DNA from: Schleiferilactobacillus perolens DSM 12744
GTDB lineage: Bacteria > Bacillota > Bacilli > Lactobacillales > Lactobacillaceae
Assembly: GCF_001435585.1 (NCBI RefSeq)
Contig: NZ_AZEC01000003.1
Span: 174,954-238,953, forward strand
DNA: 64,000 nt
Direction of reading: 5' to 3'
The notes under the pieces are model-generated. The model searched no databases and was not told where the DNA came from. It saw only the letters and a list, made by a program, of their open reading frames with translations. The position numbers and the translations under genes were made by a program. Shown in pieces: positions 33,457 to 45,201 of the stretch (positions are counted from its first letter, which is position 1; each line of letters begins with the position of its first letter).

Positions 33457-35268
33457 ATGGGACTTCGTAGCATTCGGTATACAGGACAAGCGCTGCGGGA
33501 ATTTTTCCGGCATTGGGGCAGTTATTTTATTTTAAGCTTTGTGGTGGGCGAGGCCATTAGTCTGATCATCGTCCCCGTACTGCACAATGTGACCCAAGCA
33601 CTCTTGGGGGCCAGCGGTATTCCATATGTGTCATACAATAATTTGGGCCAAATTATCACGCAGCATACCTGGGGCGCAGTGGCTTTGCTGCTGTTATTCT
33701 TTTTGCTGCTGTTATTGGTCTATGCCCAGTTTGCGATGATTTTGATTGGGGTTGAAAACGTAGTCCAACAACGCCAGCAAAACTTACGGGCAGTCTTCGG
33801 CGAGGCTTTGCGGGATTTGCGCCGCATTCGGCCGACCACCGTCCTTTTCTTCGTTTTCTACTTTATCCTGGTGATTCCTTTTGCGGGTGGCATTATCAAT
33901 TCCCCCTTGTTGAACAAGGTACGCATTCCGCAATTTATTTTAGATTTTCTGAACGAGAATGCGTTATATGGTTTCTTAATTGGGATGTTTTACTTAGCCA
34001 TGCTGTATGTGGGCATTCGCTTGATTCGGGTCTTGCCGTACATGATTCTTGATGATCAAAGTGCTGGCGAAGCAATGCATAATAGTTGGCAAGAAACAAG
34101 GAAACACTTCTGGTTCTACTTCTGGCGGATCACTTGGCTCACAGCGGTAGTCACGGTCGTACAAACTTTGTGGACAGAAGGACTTATTCTTCTCCAATCC
34201 TATTTGGATAATTCCCAGCCCACCTTCGCCTATGTGGGTTCAATTGCGACGATGGCCACTTTGCAAGTGAGCGGGTTATTTATCACTGCACTGGCGACCA
34301 CGCTCTATTATCTGTTGTTGGTGTCACCAGATACCGTTATTAAGGCCGCGCCGGCACCGATCAGTGTCAAAGAACGTAAGAAACGCAAGCGGTGGCCACG
34401 GGTCGTGGCCGCTTTGGTCATTATCTTCGCTGCCGGCATCTACCTGGTATACAACGCCGTTTACATGGCCGGTGGTTTTGACTACTCACCCATCACGATT
34501 TCTCACCGGGGCGTCGATGATCACAACGGCGTGCAAAACACGATTCCTGCCCTGCAGACTACGGCAAAAGAGAAACCGGATTATGTTGAGATGGATATCC
34601 ACGAAACCAAAGATGGTCAGTGGGTCGTGATGCACGACGAAAACTACGACGCATTGACCGGTGTGAATAAGACACCCCGTCAGTTAACATTAGCCCAAGC
34701 GACGAAATTAACGGCGAAAGAAAATGACCACGCCGCCCCAGTCGCCAGTTTTGATGACTATTTAGCCGCTGCTGAAAAGCTGCATCAGAAGTTACTCGTA
34801 GAAGTGAAGACCACGCCCCACGATTCACCGAACGCAGTGAATGATTTTATCAAACAGTACGGCAACCGCTTGATCAAGGATCATAACCGCGTTCATTCTT
34901 TAGATTACCGGGTCATTGCGGCCATTAAAGCGCAAAAACCCAAACTATATGCCAGCTTCATTCTTCCTTACGATCTGGTGTTTCCTGAGACCAAAGCCGA
35001 CGCTTACACGATGGAGTACACTACTCTAGGCGCGGACTTTGTCGATCAAGCCCAAGATCAGGGGAAAGAAGTCTGGGCATGGACCGTGGATAATCCCGAT
35101 ACAATGGAAGAAATGATCTTCATCGGCGCCGACGGCATCATCACGGATAATCTGCATGATTTACAGGATACGATCAAAAGCCAAGAAGACCATCCCAGCT
35201 ACGCCGCCCGGTTGCGGGTATACGGCAACCAGTTCAATTGGGACAGCCTAAACGGCACTGAAAATTAG
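33457..35268 (+). CDS. Membrane glycerophosphodiester phosphodiesterase
   Basis: 603 aa. The N-terminal part (about residues 1-330) has six to seven TM helices of the GPDPase membrane-domain type. The last 270 residues form a GDPD barrel: ISHRGVDDHNGVQNTIPAL with the catalytic HRG, EMDIHETKDGQWVVMHD with the Glu/Asp metal ligands, and AWTVDNPDTMEEMIFIGADGIITD. Hydrolyses glycerophosphodiesters, possibly lipid head groups or teichoic acid units, to glycerol 3-phosphate. GGGGGAA precedes the ATG. Convergent with purD. Confidence 0.92.
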   Translation: MGLRSIRYTGQALREFFRHWGSYFILSFVVGEAISLIIVPVLHNVTQALLGASGIPYVSYNNLGQIITQHTWGAVALLLLFFLLLLLVYAQFAMILIGVENVVQQRQQNLRAVFGEALRDLRRIRPTTVLFFVFYFILVIPFAGGIINSPLLNKVRIPQFILDFLNENALYGFLIGMFYLAMLYVGIRLIRVLPYMILDDQSAGEAMHNSWQETRKHFWFYFWRITWLTAVVTVVQTLWTEGLILLQSYLDNSQPTFAYVGSIATMATLQVSGLFITALATTLYYLLLVSPDTVIKAAPAPISVKERKKRKRWPRVVAALVIIFAAGIYLVYNAVYMAGGFDYSPITISHRGVDDHNGVQNTIPALQTTAKEKPDYVEMDIHETKDGQWVVMHDENYDALTGVNKTPRQLTLAQATKLTAKENDHAAPVASFDDYLAAAEKLHQKLLVEVKTTPHDSPNAVNDFIKQYGNRLIKDHNRVHSLDYRVIAAIKAQKPKLYASFILPYDLVFPETKADAYTMEYTTLGADFVDQAQDQGKEVWAWTVDNPDTMEEMIFIGADGIITDNLHDLQDTIKSQEDHPSYAARLRVYGNQFNWDSLNGTEN

Positions 35269-35279
35269 AAAAGGACAAA

Positions 35280-35544
35280 CACAAATAGGGATTGGAACAG
35301 TGTCTGACCCTGACGCAACCAGTGCCAATGCGGAGCAATCGGAGGGAAAATGGGGCTCAGCTGTGGAAACCGCAATAAACTTGCCCCGGTCCTGGGCAAG
35401 TTTATATGCGGTTAGGCGACTTTGAGACCGCGTTCCTCAGCGGGCTCAAAGCGCCGTCACAGCGTTCCAGCCCCATTTTCCCGGAGATTGCGCAGCTTTG
35501 GCACGGCGGTCAGAGACGACGTTTTGTTCCAATCCCTATTTGTG
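35280..35544. repeat. 20-bp perfect inverted repeat enclosing a family A element
   Basis: CACAAATAGGGATTGGAACA at 35280-35299 and its exact reverse complement at 35525-35544 flank the element. A further inner pair, GTCTGACC at 35302-35309 and GGTCAGA near 35508-35514, continues the pairing. The whole 265-nt gap between glpQ and purD can form one long hairpin. There is no strong T-run, so terminator function is less clear than at 16712. Confidence 0.8.
35321..35507 (+). repeat. Family A element, long form (three-helix)
   Basis: Same fold as the 16749 copy with different bases: main stem GGGAAAATGGGGC / GCCCCATTTTCCC, GCTGTG / CACAGC, hairpin ATAAACTTGCCC / GGGCAAGTTTAT with AACCGC / GCGGTT at its base, and CTTTGAGACCGC / GCGGGCTCAAAG. 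Confidence 0.92.
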
Positions 35545-35562
35545 TGCAAAAAATACTAACGC

Positions 35563-36816
35563 CTATTTAGAGCGGGTCAATGCTTTATCACCAATGTCTT
35601 GGCGGATGGCCAGAGGTCCCTGGACTTGGGCCATGGCCGCATAGGCATCGGCTTGTGCACTCGGAAGATCGGCACCGCTGCCGATGACGGTGAAGATTCG
35701 GCCGCCGTGGGAGTATAGCCGATCGTCCTGTTCGCTCACCCCAGCCGGGAGCCAGCGCTCAATAGGCCAATTGCTGGGTAACTCCGCCAGCGGCAAGGGA
35801 TTCATCGCGCCGCCCGGATATTCCGGATGCGCGGCGACGATGCCGACATACGTCCGGCCGTTCAGCTGCAGAGGTGTTGGGCGATCGGCCAACAAGTCGA
35901 CCAGCAGTTGATAAAAGTCATTTTGAATCTGCGGCAGCAAGACCTGGGTTTCGGGATCGCCAAAGCGGAGGTTATATTCTAGAATTTTCGGTCCATCTGC
36001 CGTAAACATCAGCCCCATATAGAGGACGCCGCAACCGGCCAAGCCATCATTGTTCATGCCCGCGATGGTTTGTACGAGCAAGTGGCGGGCGGCCTCTTTT
36101 TGGTCCGCTGAGAATTGCGGCGCAGGGGCAATGGCGCCCATGCCGCCGGTGTTGGGACCTGCGCCGTGATCGAAGCGGCGTTTGTGGTCCTGGGCCAAGG
36201 GTAACGCAACATAGGTCCCGTGATGATACAGGGCGAGCAGTGACGCTTCTTCACCGACCAAGTATTCCTCCACCACAACTGTGGCACCAGCATCTCGCGC
36301 ATACAACGCAGCCACTGCTGCTTCAGCATCCGCGTTCGTCATGGCGACGATGACGCCTTTCCCAGCGGCCAGACCATTGGCCTTAAAGACGAGCGGGATG
36401 CCCCATTCTTGGAGGACAGCTTGGCCAGCGGCTAAAGAATGAATAGTTTGGCTTTTTGCAGTGGGAAGACCATGGCGGTGCATGAAGTCTTTCGCAAAGG
36501 CCTTGCTGGCTTCTAACTGGGCGGCGGCTTGGGTCGGGCCAAACACCGGTTGACCGGCCGCTTCAAACGCATCCACGATGCCCGCGGCCAGTGGCACTTC
36601 CGGACCGATGAACGTCAAAGCGACTGTGTGGGCCTGAGCAAAGGTAATTAACCCGGCAAAGTCATCCAGTTTGATGGCGACCGGCTGCAAACCCAATTTG
36701 GGCATGCCGGCGTTGCCGGGGGCGACATATACAGTATCCACTTGCGCCGATTGTAAAAACTTTAAACCCAAGGCACTTTCCCGGCCGCCGTTACCCACAA
36801 TTAAGATTTTCGTCAT
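35563..36816 (-). CDS. purD: Phosphoribosylamine-glycine ligase
   Basis: 417-aa ATP-grasp ligase joining 5-phosphoribosylamine and glycine to give GAR. Motifs: KILIVGNGGRESAL at the N-terminus, GPTQAAAQLEASKAFAKDFM, GKGVIVA, DHKRRFDHGAGPNTGGMGA, and YNLRFGDPETQVLLP. Last gene of the purine operon, 18 bp after purH. GGAG lies upstream of the ATG. Ends before the A-element-bearing gap. Confidence 0.95.
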   Translation of the reverse strand: MTKILIVGNGGRESALGLKFLQSAQVDTVYVAPGNAGMPKLGLQPVAIKLDDFAGLITFAQAHTVALTFIGPEVPLAAGIVDAFEAAGQPVFGPTQAAAQLEASKAFAKDFMHRHGLPTAKSQTIHSLAAGQAVLQEWGIPLVFKANGLAAGKGVIVAMTNADAEAAVAALYARDAGATVVVEEYLVGEEASLLALYHHGTYVALPLAQDHKRRFDHGAGPNTGGMGAIAPAPQFSADQKEAARHLLVQTIAGMNNDGLAGCGVLYMGLMFTADGPKILEYNLRFGDPETQVLLPQIQNDFYQLLVDLLADRPTPLQLNGRTYVGIVAAHPEYPGGAMNPLPLAELPSNWPIERWLPAGVSEQDDRLYSHGGRIFTVIGSGADLPSAQADAYAAMAQVQGPLAIRQDIGDKALTRSK

Positions 36817-36834
36817 GACGATTCCTGCTCCTTA

Positions 36835-38361
36835 TTAGTGACGGAAGTGGCGGACGCCGGTGGTGACCATGGCAATGCCGTATTCATTGGCTTTGGCCAC
36901 GGAATCTTTGTCGCGGATACTGCCGCCGGGTTGAATGATGGCGCGAATACCGTGCTTGGCAGCGTAATCGACGCAGTCTTCCATCGGGAAGAATGCGTCG
37001 GAAGCCAAAACGGCACCGGCAAACTGTTCATTTTGCTGAGCTTCTTCCAAGGCGATGACGACAGAGCCGATCCGGTTCATTTGACCCGCGCCAATGCCCA
37101 ATGTCTGGCCTTTTTTAGCCACCACGATGGCGTTGCTCTTGACATGTTTCACCACGCTTTGGGCAAACAATAAATCTGCGATTTGTGCGTCTGTCGGTGT
37201 AGTTTCGGTGACGACAGTCAGATCATCAGCGTCTTCTAGCCGGTTGTCGCTTTCTTGGACCAACAAACCACCGGTGACGGATACTGTTTCGTAACGGGGT
37301 GTCGCCGTATGCTCTGGCAAATTGATCGTGAGTACCCGGACATTCTTTTTCTTTTCCAGAATCCGCAATGCGTCATCGTCATACGCTGGGGCCATAATAA
37401 TTTCCAAGAACAGCTTGTGCATCTTCTCGGCGGTGGCTGCATCCACTGGGCGATTGAGGGCAATGATACCGCCAAAGATGGACATGGAATCCGCGGCATA
37501 GGCTCGGTCCCACGCCTCTTCAATGGTGGTGCCTTGGCCAATGCCGCAAGGATTCATGTGCTTCACGGCGACCACCGTGGGTTCGTCTGGATATTCAGCG
37601 AGCATGCGTAATGCCGCATCCGCATCCTTGATGTTGTTATAGGACAGTTCCTTACCGTGCAATTGGCGGGCATTGACCAAGGAATCTGCGGGGGCATCCG
37701 GGGCAGCATAGAAGGCGGCTTTTTGATGGCTGTTTTCGCCGTACCGCAGGCTTTGCTTCTTCGTATAAGTGGTCGTGAATTGTTCAGGGAAAGGATCAGC
37801 TGTTAAATAGTGGGCAATTTGAGCATCGTAGGCGGTGGTGGTGCGAAATACTTTAGCTGCGAGTGCCCGCCGATAATCGGTATCGTCTTCGGCTAAGGCC
37901 GTTAATACGGTGTCATAATCGGCCGGATCCACCACGGCCCAGACGCTGTCACTATTCTTGGCGGCTGCCCGTAGTGCGGTGGGACCGCCGATATCGATTT
38001 GTTCGATGGCTTCCGCCCGCGTAACATTGGGCTTCTTAATTGTGTCTGCGAAGGGATATAAATTGATGCACACCAGGTCGATGGGGGCGAGATGGTGATG
38101 GGCTAAAGCTTGCATATGGCTGGGCAAATCCCGGCGGGCTAAAATCCCGGCGTGCACGGCCGGATGCAGGGTCTTGACCCGGCCATCCAGCATTTCTGGG
38201 AAACCGGTCACATCACTGACCTCCGTGCTGGGCACACCGGCGGCGGTCAAAGCTTGGCGCGTGCCGCCAGTGGTGATCAACATGAAGCCCTGGTCAATTA
38301 ATCCTTGAGCAAATTCCACTAATCCTGATTTATCCGATACGCTTAACAATGCACGACGCAA
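36835..38361 (-). CDS. purH: Bifunctional AICAR transformylase / IMP cyclohydrolase
   Basis: 508-aa enzyme for the last two steps to IMP. The N-terminal IMP cyclohydrolase domain ([36 protein letters not shown]) is followed by the AICARFT domain with the [11 protein letters not shown] motif. It ends in the family's usual [27 protein letters not shown]. Start TTG 38361 has GAAGGAG nine bases upstream and lies one base after the purN stop; longer in-frame starts add a tail overlapping purN. Confidence 0.95.
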   Translation of the reverse strand: MRRALLSVSDKSGLVEFAQGLIDQGFMLITTGGTRQALTAAGVPSTEVSDVTGFPEMLDGRVKTLHPAVHAGILARRDLPSHMQALAHHHLAPIDLVCINLYPFADTIKKPNVTRAEAIEQIDIGGPTALRAAAKNSDSVWAVVDPADYDTVLTALAEDDTDYRRALAAKVFRTTTAYDAQIAHYLTADPFPEQFTTTYTKKQSLRYGENSHQKAAFYAAPDAPADSLVNARQLHGKELSYNNIKDADAALRMLAEYPDEPTVVAVKHMNPCGIGQGTTIEEAWDRAYAADSMSIFGGIIALNRPVDAATAEKMHKLFLEIIMAPAYDDDALRILEKKKNVRVLTINLPEHTATPRYETVSVTGGLLVQESDNRLEDADDLTVVTETTPTDAQIADLLFAQSVVKHVKSNAIVVAKKGQTLGIGAGQMNRIGSVVIALEEAQQNEQFAGAVLASDAFFPMEDCVDYAAKHGIRAIIQPGGSIRDKDSVAKANEYGIAMVTTGVRHFRH

Positions 38362-38362
38362 T

Positions 38363-38931
38363 TTAAATCGCTCCTTCTTCGATGAGGCGTTCAATAGTGG
38401 CAGGTAAGAGTTGGTGTTCGGTCCGGTGAATCGCGGTTTCTAGCACGGGTAAAGTCATTCCCGGCAGAATTCGGACTGGTTCTTGGGCAATGATTTCACC
38501 GGTATCAATGCCAGCGTCCACGTAATGGACGGTGACCCCAGTCACCTTCACCCCGTAGACATAGGCATCAGCAATACCGGTGCGACCGGGGAAAGCGGGC
38601 AGTAGGGCCGGGTGCAAATTGATGATTTTGTGGGGAAAGGCGGTCAATAAAGTGGGACCGATGATCCGCATGAAGCCAGCGAGAACGATCAGGTCCACCG
38701 GGGGTAAAGCGGCGAGAATGTTTTCCTCCGCGGCTTTTTTGCTGCCGCATTGGCGATAACCCACCACATGGGTGGTAATGTGCCGCGCGGCGGCTTTGGC
38801 CAGCACAGGGGCACCTGGTTGATCACAAATCAGGCGCACAATTTCCACTTGACGCGTTGGATCGGCAAAGTAATCGGCTAGCGCCGCAAAGTTGGTGCCA
38901 TTGCCGGAAGCAAAAACGGCGATTTGTTTCA

Positions 38932-38932
<1 letters not shown>
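38363..38932 (-). CDS. purN: Phosphoribosylglycinamide formyltransferase
   Basis: 189-aa enzyme that formylates GAR with 10-formyl-THF. Motifs: [40 protein letters not shown] with the catalytic His, and [18 protein letters not shown]. Start GTG 38932 shares its first base with the purM stop (TAGTG) and has GGGGG eight bases upstream, which implies translational coupling. Confidence 0.94.
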
Positions 38933-39896
<964 letters not shown>

Positions 39897-39900
<4 letters not shown>

Positions 39901-41351
39901 GCCGAAACCTCCGATACATTCATCGTTAACTGAGCAAGTTCCTTATGCAGTGTCGCCGCGTAATCATATAACGGCGTGGGATAATCTCCAGTAAAATAGG
40001 CGGTACACAAGCCGTGGTGGGGAGCGCTGGGATCTAGGTCAATGCTTTCTTCCAGGGCTTGGGTGGATAAGAAGCCCAGCGAATCCACCCCGAGCATTGC
40101 CCGCATTTCGGCCACGCTATGATTGGCAGCCATCAGTTCATGGGTGGACTGGATATCAATCCCGTAGAAACAAGGGAACCGCAACGGCGGCGAAGCAATC
40201 CGCAAATGCACCGCTTTGGCACCGGCTGCCCGCAACAGCTTCACCAGTTGCATGGAAGTGGTGCCCCGGACAATGGAGTCATCAATCAAGGCGATGGACT
40301 TTCCTTCGACAACGGCCCGGACAGCGCTCAGCTTGCGCTTCACGGCTAACTCCCGCAGTGCTTGGGTCGGTTGGATGAAGGTGCGCGCCACATATTGGCT
40401 TTTGACCAAGCCGAGATCATAGGGAATTCCGCTTTCCCGGGCATATCCCATGGCGGCAGACAGGGATGAATTCGGCACCCCCACGACGATATCGGCATCG
40501 GCGGGTTGCTCCTGGGCTAATCGGCGGCCCATGGCGACCCGAGCTTGGTGCACGTTAACGCCATGAATCTGCGAATCGGGCCGGGCAAAATAGATAAATT
40601 CCATGGCACAGACACTCAACTGGGTATGGGTGGTGTATTGCTCCGTATGAACGCCGGCAGCGGTAACGCTGACCAGTTCACCGGGTTCGATGTCTCGGAC
40701 AAATTTGGCGCCTACCGCATCCAGGGCGGCGGTCTCACTGCAAATCACCACGCCACCGTCAGGCAGTCTACCGAGGACCAGTGGGCGGAAACCATTGGGA
40801 TCCACAGCCGCATATAGGCCGGTTTCTGTGAGTAAGAGAAAGGCAAAGCCGCCATGGACTTGGTTCAATGCCTCTTTGAGTTGGCCGATGAAACCGGGTT
40901 GAGGCGAGCGGCGCAGCAAATGCATGAGCACTTCGGTATCACTGGTGGTATGGAAAATGGCGCCGGTGTCTTCTAATTGTCGGCGCAAAGTCAAAGCATT
41001 GGTTAAATTGCCATTGTGGGCCAGCGCCATTGCTTCGGTACTGAAGCGAAAAAGCAGCGGTTGAATGTTTTCCAATAACCGGCCACCAGCCGTGGCGTAG
41101 CGGACATGGCCTAGAGCCGCATTCCCGGCAATCTCGGCCAAATCGGCGGGCTTGGCAAATACTTCGCTGAGCAGGCCTAGGCCATAGTGGCGCCGTAATC
41201 CGGTTCGCGTTAGACCGACAATACCGGCGCCTTCTTGTCCCCGATGCTGGAGGGTATGCAGACCGAGATGGGTAATGGGGACGGCGTTGGGGTCGCCCCA
41301 TACACCGAACAAACCGCATTCTTCATTGAGTTCCTTTATTTCATGCGGCAT
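39897..41351 (-). CDS. purF: Amidophosphoribosyltransferase
   Basis: 484-aa first enzyme of the pathway (PRPP + glutamine to phosphoribosylamine). The N-terminus [19 protein letters not shown] resembles the B. subtilis propeptide form, cleaved to expose the nucleophile Cys12. The glutaminase domain is followed by the PRPP loop ALIDDSIVRGTTS near residue 350. Cysteines near the C-terminus (FPCFYGID, HGLCTAYF) suit the Fe-S type. Start ATG 41351 follows GGGAGG and overlaps purL by 16 bp. Confidence 0.95.
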
Positions 41352-43546
41352 GGAATTCCGTCCTCCCAACTTTTTTCTAATGCGGCGATGGTCGTGGTGA
41401 AGGTCCGATTCGGGGCCTGAATCGTAAATTGTGGCGCCGCCACGGTGCGGCCGAGCAGTCGAGCGGAATCACCCATGATGTCGTCAAAAGCGGCTTGATG
41501 CTCCGGCCGCACGGTGATTAAGAAACGGCCCGGAGTTTCGGCAAACAGCCAACTAGTGGGAATATCCACCTGTAATTCGGCGCCAATGTACTTTGGCAGA
41601 CCCATTTCTGCAAGCGCGGCCAAGAGCCCACCTTCGCTCAGATCGTGGGCGGCGGTGACCAAATGGGTTCGAATGGCGGCTAAAACTAAATCGTGATGAG
41701 CTTTTTCCACATGTAAATCAATCGGGGCTAATCGACCACCGATCGATCCCGTAATCATTTTTTGAATTTCTGAACCATTGAAATCGGGGCGGGTTTGGCC
41801 CACCACGTACACCAAATCATCCGCTTGTTTGAATTCTTGGGTGGTAATCGTACTGCAGTCCTCGATCAGTCCGACCATCCCCACCATCGGAGTGGGATAA
41901 ATGGGGGTCCCGTTGGTTTCGTTGTAGAGGGAGACATTGCCTGAAATGACAGGGGTATTGAATACTTTAGTCGCCGCTGTCATTCCTTTAGCAGACTCTT
42001 CTAGTTCGAAGAAGACTTCCGGTTTGGTGGAATCGCCGTAATTGAGACAGTCGGTGATGCCCAGTGGGGTGGCGCCGCTGGCCACTAAGTTCCGAGCGGC
42101 TTCGGCGACAGTCATCGCTCCGCCTTGGTAAGGATCCAAGTAAATGTAGCGGCCATTGCTGTCCGTGGTCAAGGCCAAGGCCCGCTTGGTCCCCTTGATC
42201 CGCAGGACTGCGGCATCGCTGCCGGGTAAGACCACTGTATTGGTTTGCACCTGGGCGTCATAACGCTGATAAAGGCTGGCTTTACTCGCCATGGTCGGTT
42301 GGTTCATGAGTTCAATCCAGGCGGCATTCATATCGGTGATGACCGGTTGGAAATCATCCGCCGGGGCAATTAGGCGCACCGGCATGGTGGATTGCTGGTG
42401 ATACACGGGCGCGTCGGTGGTTAAAGCAGACACCGGGATATCGCAGACCGTGGCTCCGTGATGGGTCAACTGGTAGGCGTGGCCGGGAGTGACCCGGCCA
42501 ATCACGACAGCGTCCAATCCGTAGCCGGCAAAAATATCGATGATTTCCTGTTCGTGTCCTTCGGCAATACACAACAGCATCCGTTCCTGGGATTCCGAGA
42601 GCATAATCTCAAACGGCGTCATGTCCGGTTCCCGCTGCGGGACCAAATCCAAGTTTAAGGCCATGCCGCTGTCTGCTTTAGCGGCCATTTCGGCGCTGGA
42701 AGATACCAGCCCGGCAGCGCCCATGTCCTGCATCCCGACCAGCGCGTCTTGATGTTCATTCGTGACTTTCAGACAAGCATCGGTCAACAGTTTTTCCATG
42801 AAGGGATCACCGACCTGGACTGCCGCTCGATCGGCATCTTCTGTATCTGAGAAAGTTCCAGAGGCAAAAGAAGCCCCATTGATTCCGTCGCGCCCCGTCT
42901 TGGCGCCCACATAGAGAATGGCATTACCGATTCCGGCCGCGCGGCCTTTTTGCAGCTGGTCCTCCCGCATGATCCCGACGCACATGGCGTTGACCAGGGG
43001 ATTGCGGGCATAAGCATTATCGAAGGCTGTTTCGCCGCCCACTGTGGGAATACCGATGGCGTTGCCGTAACCGGCGATCCCGGCGACAATTTGATCCAGT
43101 AATTGGCGCGTGCGCGGGTCGGTTAATTCGCCGAAGCGCAGCGAATCGAGGATCGCAATAGGCTTAGCGCCGATGGAAAAGATATCCCGAATGATACCCC
43201 CAACGCCAGTGGCGGCCCCTTCATAGGGCTCCACGGCAGAGGGGTGGTTGTGGCTTTCCGCCTTAAACACGACGGCCAGGCCATCACCGATGCGGATCAC
43301 GCCAGCGCCTTCGCCAGGACCCATCAAGACATTTTCGTTCTTGGTCCAAAACTGCCGCAGAACCGGTTTACTGTATTTATAGGCACAGTGCTCGCTCCAC
43401 ATGCCACTGGCTAATCCGACCTCGGTAAAAGTCGGCAGATGACCGATGAGGGCAGTGAAACGATCGTATTCGGCGTCGCTCATATCCCATTGGCGGTAAG
43501 GCTTAGTGGTTTGAATTTGTTCCGGGCTCAACTCAGTTTGCAACAT
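41336..43546 (-). CDS. purL: FGAM synthase large subunit
   Basis: 736-aa ATP-dependent subunit of the small type (with PurS and PurQ) converting FGAR to FGAM. Motifs: [16 protein letters not shown] near residue 49, [49 protein letters not shown] and [21 protein letters not shown] precedes the ATG; the start overlaps purQ by 14 bp. Confidence 0.96.
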   Translation of the reverse strand: MLQTELSPEQIQTTKPYRQWDMSDAEYDRFTALIGHLPTFTEVGLASGMWSEHCAYKYSKPVLRQFWTKNENVLMGPGEGAGVIRIGDGLAVVFKAESHNHPSAVEPYEGAATGVGGIIRDIFSIGAKPIAILDSLRFGELTDPRTRQLLDQIVAGIAGYGNAIGIPTVGGETAFDNAYARNPLVNAMCVGIMREDQLQKGRAAGIGNAILYVGAKTGRDGINGASFASGTFSDTEDADRAAVQVGDPFMEKLLTDACLKVTNEHQDALVGMQDMGAAGLVSSSAEMAAKADSGMALNLDLVPQREPDMTPFEIMLSESQERMLLCIAEGHEQEIIDIFAGYGLDAVVIGRVTPGHAYQLTHHGATVCDIPVSALTTDAPVYHQQSTMPVRLIAPADDFQPVITDMNAAWIELMNQPTMASKASLYQRYDAQVQTNTVVLPGSDAAVLRIKGTKRALALTTDSNGRYIYLDPYQGGAMTVAEAARNLVASGATPLGITDCLNYGDSTKPEVFFELEESAKGMTAATKVFNTPVISGNVSLYNETNGTPIYPTPMVGMVGLIEDCSTITTQEFKQADDLVYVVGQTRPDFNGSEIQKMITGSIGGRLAPIDLHVEKAHHDLVLAAIRTHLVTAAHDLSEGGLLAALAEMGLPKYIGAELQVDIPTSWLFAETPGRFLITVRPEHQAAFDDIMGDSARLLGRTVAAPQFTIQAPNRTFTTTIAALEKSWEDGIPCRMK

Positions 43547-44219
43547 TGCTGCCGGCTCCTTCCATGGTGTGAATTAAGGATTGAAAAACACCGCGACCGT
43601 CGGTACTGCCCAGTAACGTCTCCATCGCCCGTTCCGGGTGGGGCATCATACCCAGCACATTACCGGCCGCGTTTGTGATACCGGCGATATCGTGGACACT
43701 GCCATTGGGATTATCCGTGTACCGGAAGATGATTTGGTGATTGGTTTCCAATGCCACCAGTGTGGCCGGGTCGGCATAATAGTTGCCTTGACCATGGGCA
43801 ATCGGCAGGGTGATGGTGGTGCCAGCCGGGTAAGCGTTGGTAAAAGGGGTGTCAGAATTGACGATCTCTAACGGTGCAGGGGCACAGATGAAATGCAGAG
43901 ACGTGTTCCACTGTAAGGTTCCCGGCAGTAAACCAGCTTCCGTCAAGATCTGAAAGCCATTACAGATGCCAACGACGAACCCGCCCGCGGCGGCGAACTT
44001 TTTGACGGCGGTCATGATCGGTGAAAAGCGGGCAATGGCCCCACTGCGTAAGTAATCTCCATAGGAGAACCCGCCAGGCAGGAAGACGGCGTCGTATCCG
44101 GTTAATGTGGTGGCGGTGGCCGCCACAAGATCTGCTGGAATACCGCTAATCTCAGTCAATGCCCATTGCAAATCTTCGTCGCAATTGGAACCGGGGAAGG
44201 TAATCACCGCTGCCCGCAT
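43533..44219 (-). CDS. purQ: FGAM synthase glutaminase subunit
   Basis: 228-aa class I glutamine amidotransferase supplying ammonia to PurL. Motifs: [29 protein letters not shown], and the nucleophile Cys in [18 protein letters not shown] near residue 87; PHPERAME contains the catalytic His and Glu. Start ATG overlaps the purS stop by one base (TAATG). Confidence 0.95.
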   Translation of the reverse strand: MRAAVITFPGSNCDEDLQWALTEISGIPADLVAATATTLTGYDAVFLPGGFSYGDYLRSGAIARFSPIMTAVKKFAAAGGFVVGICNGFQILTEAGLLPGTLQWNTSLHFICAPAPLEIVNSDTPFTNAYPAGTTITLPIAHGQGNYYADPATLVALETNHQIIFRYTDNPNGSVHDIAGITNAAGNVLGMMPHPERAMETLLGSTDGRGVFQSLIHTMEGAGSNVAN

Positions 44220-44482
44220 TAGTCCACCTCCACTGGTACAGGAACGAGGGTGAAGCGGTACGTTTCCATGTTCACATTGGCCAGCAACCGATCACAGATT
44301 GTTTCCACTTCTGCTTGGGCGCTGGCTTTGTCGGTGCTGGTGAGCGTGAGTTCAAAATATTTGCCATAGAGTACATGGGTCACATTGTCGTGGCCCATGC
44401 GCGAGAGGGCAGTTTTCACAGCCTCCGCTTGAGGGTCCAGCACGGACGGCTTGTAGTTCACGTAAATTTTAGCTTTAAACAT
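44219..44482 (-). CDS. purS: FGAM synthase PurS subunit
   Basis: 87-aa small subunit bridging PurL and PurQ. Typical text: [30 protein letters not shown] near the start, GKYFELTL, then [24 protein letters not shown] precedes the ATG, 2 bp after the purC stop. Confidence 0.94.
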   Translation of the reverse strand: MFKAKIYVNYKPSVLDPQAEAVKTALSRMGHDNVTHVLYGKYFELTLTSTDKASAQAEVETICDRLLANVNMETYRFTLVPVPVEVD

Positions 44483-44484
44483 GG

Positions 44485-45201
44485 TTACGCCTCACTCTCT
44501 TGTAATCGTCGCAGCACTTCTTCATACACCGGTACCAATGGGCCTTCGTCTTTGCGAAAAATATCCTTGTCGAGGGATTCTTTGGTCTGGATATCTACCA
44601 GGCGGAAGTTGTCCGGAGATAATTCATCCGCCAGAACCAATTCACCACTGGGCAACCGGCCAAACTCAAATTTGCCATCCACTAATTGAATGTCAGCAGC
44701 CGCAAACCGGGCGGTTAAAATGACGTTTAATTGATCCGTATAAGTCTGTAATTCGTTCAACGTGCCGGCGTCGGCGATATCCAGTGCTTGAATTTGGTCG
44801 TTGTTGATGAAGGGATCATTCAGTGTGTCCGACTTGAAATAGTATTCGTGTACGGCGGGAGTCAATGGCCGCAGATGGTCGATTTGAAATTTACTTTCAA
44901 AATGACCGGAAGCAAAGTTGCGGAAAACCACTTCCAACGGGATCATCGTGCATTTTTTGACTAACATGGTGTGGTCGTTGGGCGTGGCTACATAATGGGT
45001 GGGGATCCCCGCTGCGGCGACCGTTTTGAACAACAAGGTGGAGATTTCACAGTTAACTGGGCCTTTACCGCGGATGGCGACCTTCTTCTTGCCGTTCAGG
45101 GCGGTGGCTTGATCGAGATAAACAACCTTTAAAACAGCGGGATCGTCAGTGGTCAATAGTTGTTTTGCTTTGCCGGTATAAATGAGAGTGGCTTCAGTCA
45201 T
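44485..45201 (-). CDS. purC: SAICAR synthetase
   Basis: 238-aa ligase joining CAIR and aspartate. Motifs: YTGKAKQLLTTDDPAVL, KGPVNCEISTLLFKTV, PLEVVFRNFASGHFESKF, LVDGKFEFG and LADELSPDNFRL with SLDKDIFRKDEG. The start overlaps the purK end by 8 bp; GGAAGG precedes the ATG. The following step (PurB) is not encoded in this operon. Confidence 0.95.
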   Translation of the reverse strand: MTEATLIYTGKAKQLLTTDDPAVLKVVYLDQATALNGKKKVAIRGKGPVNCEISTLLFKTVAAAGIPTHYVATPNDHTMLVKKCTMIPLEVVFRNFASGHFESKFQIDHLRPLTPAVHEYYFKSDTLNDPFINNDQIQALDIADAGTLNELQTYTDQLNVILTARFAAADIQLVDGKFEFGRLPSGELVLADELSPDNFRLVDIQTKESLDKDIFRKDEGPLVPVYEEVLRRLQESEA

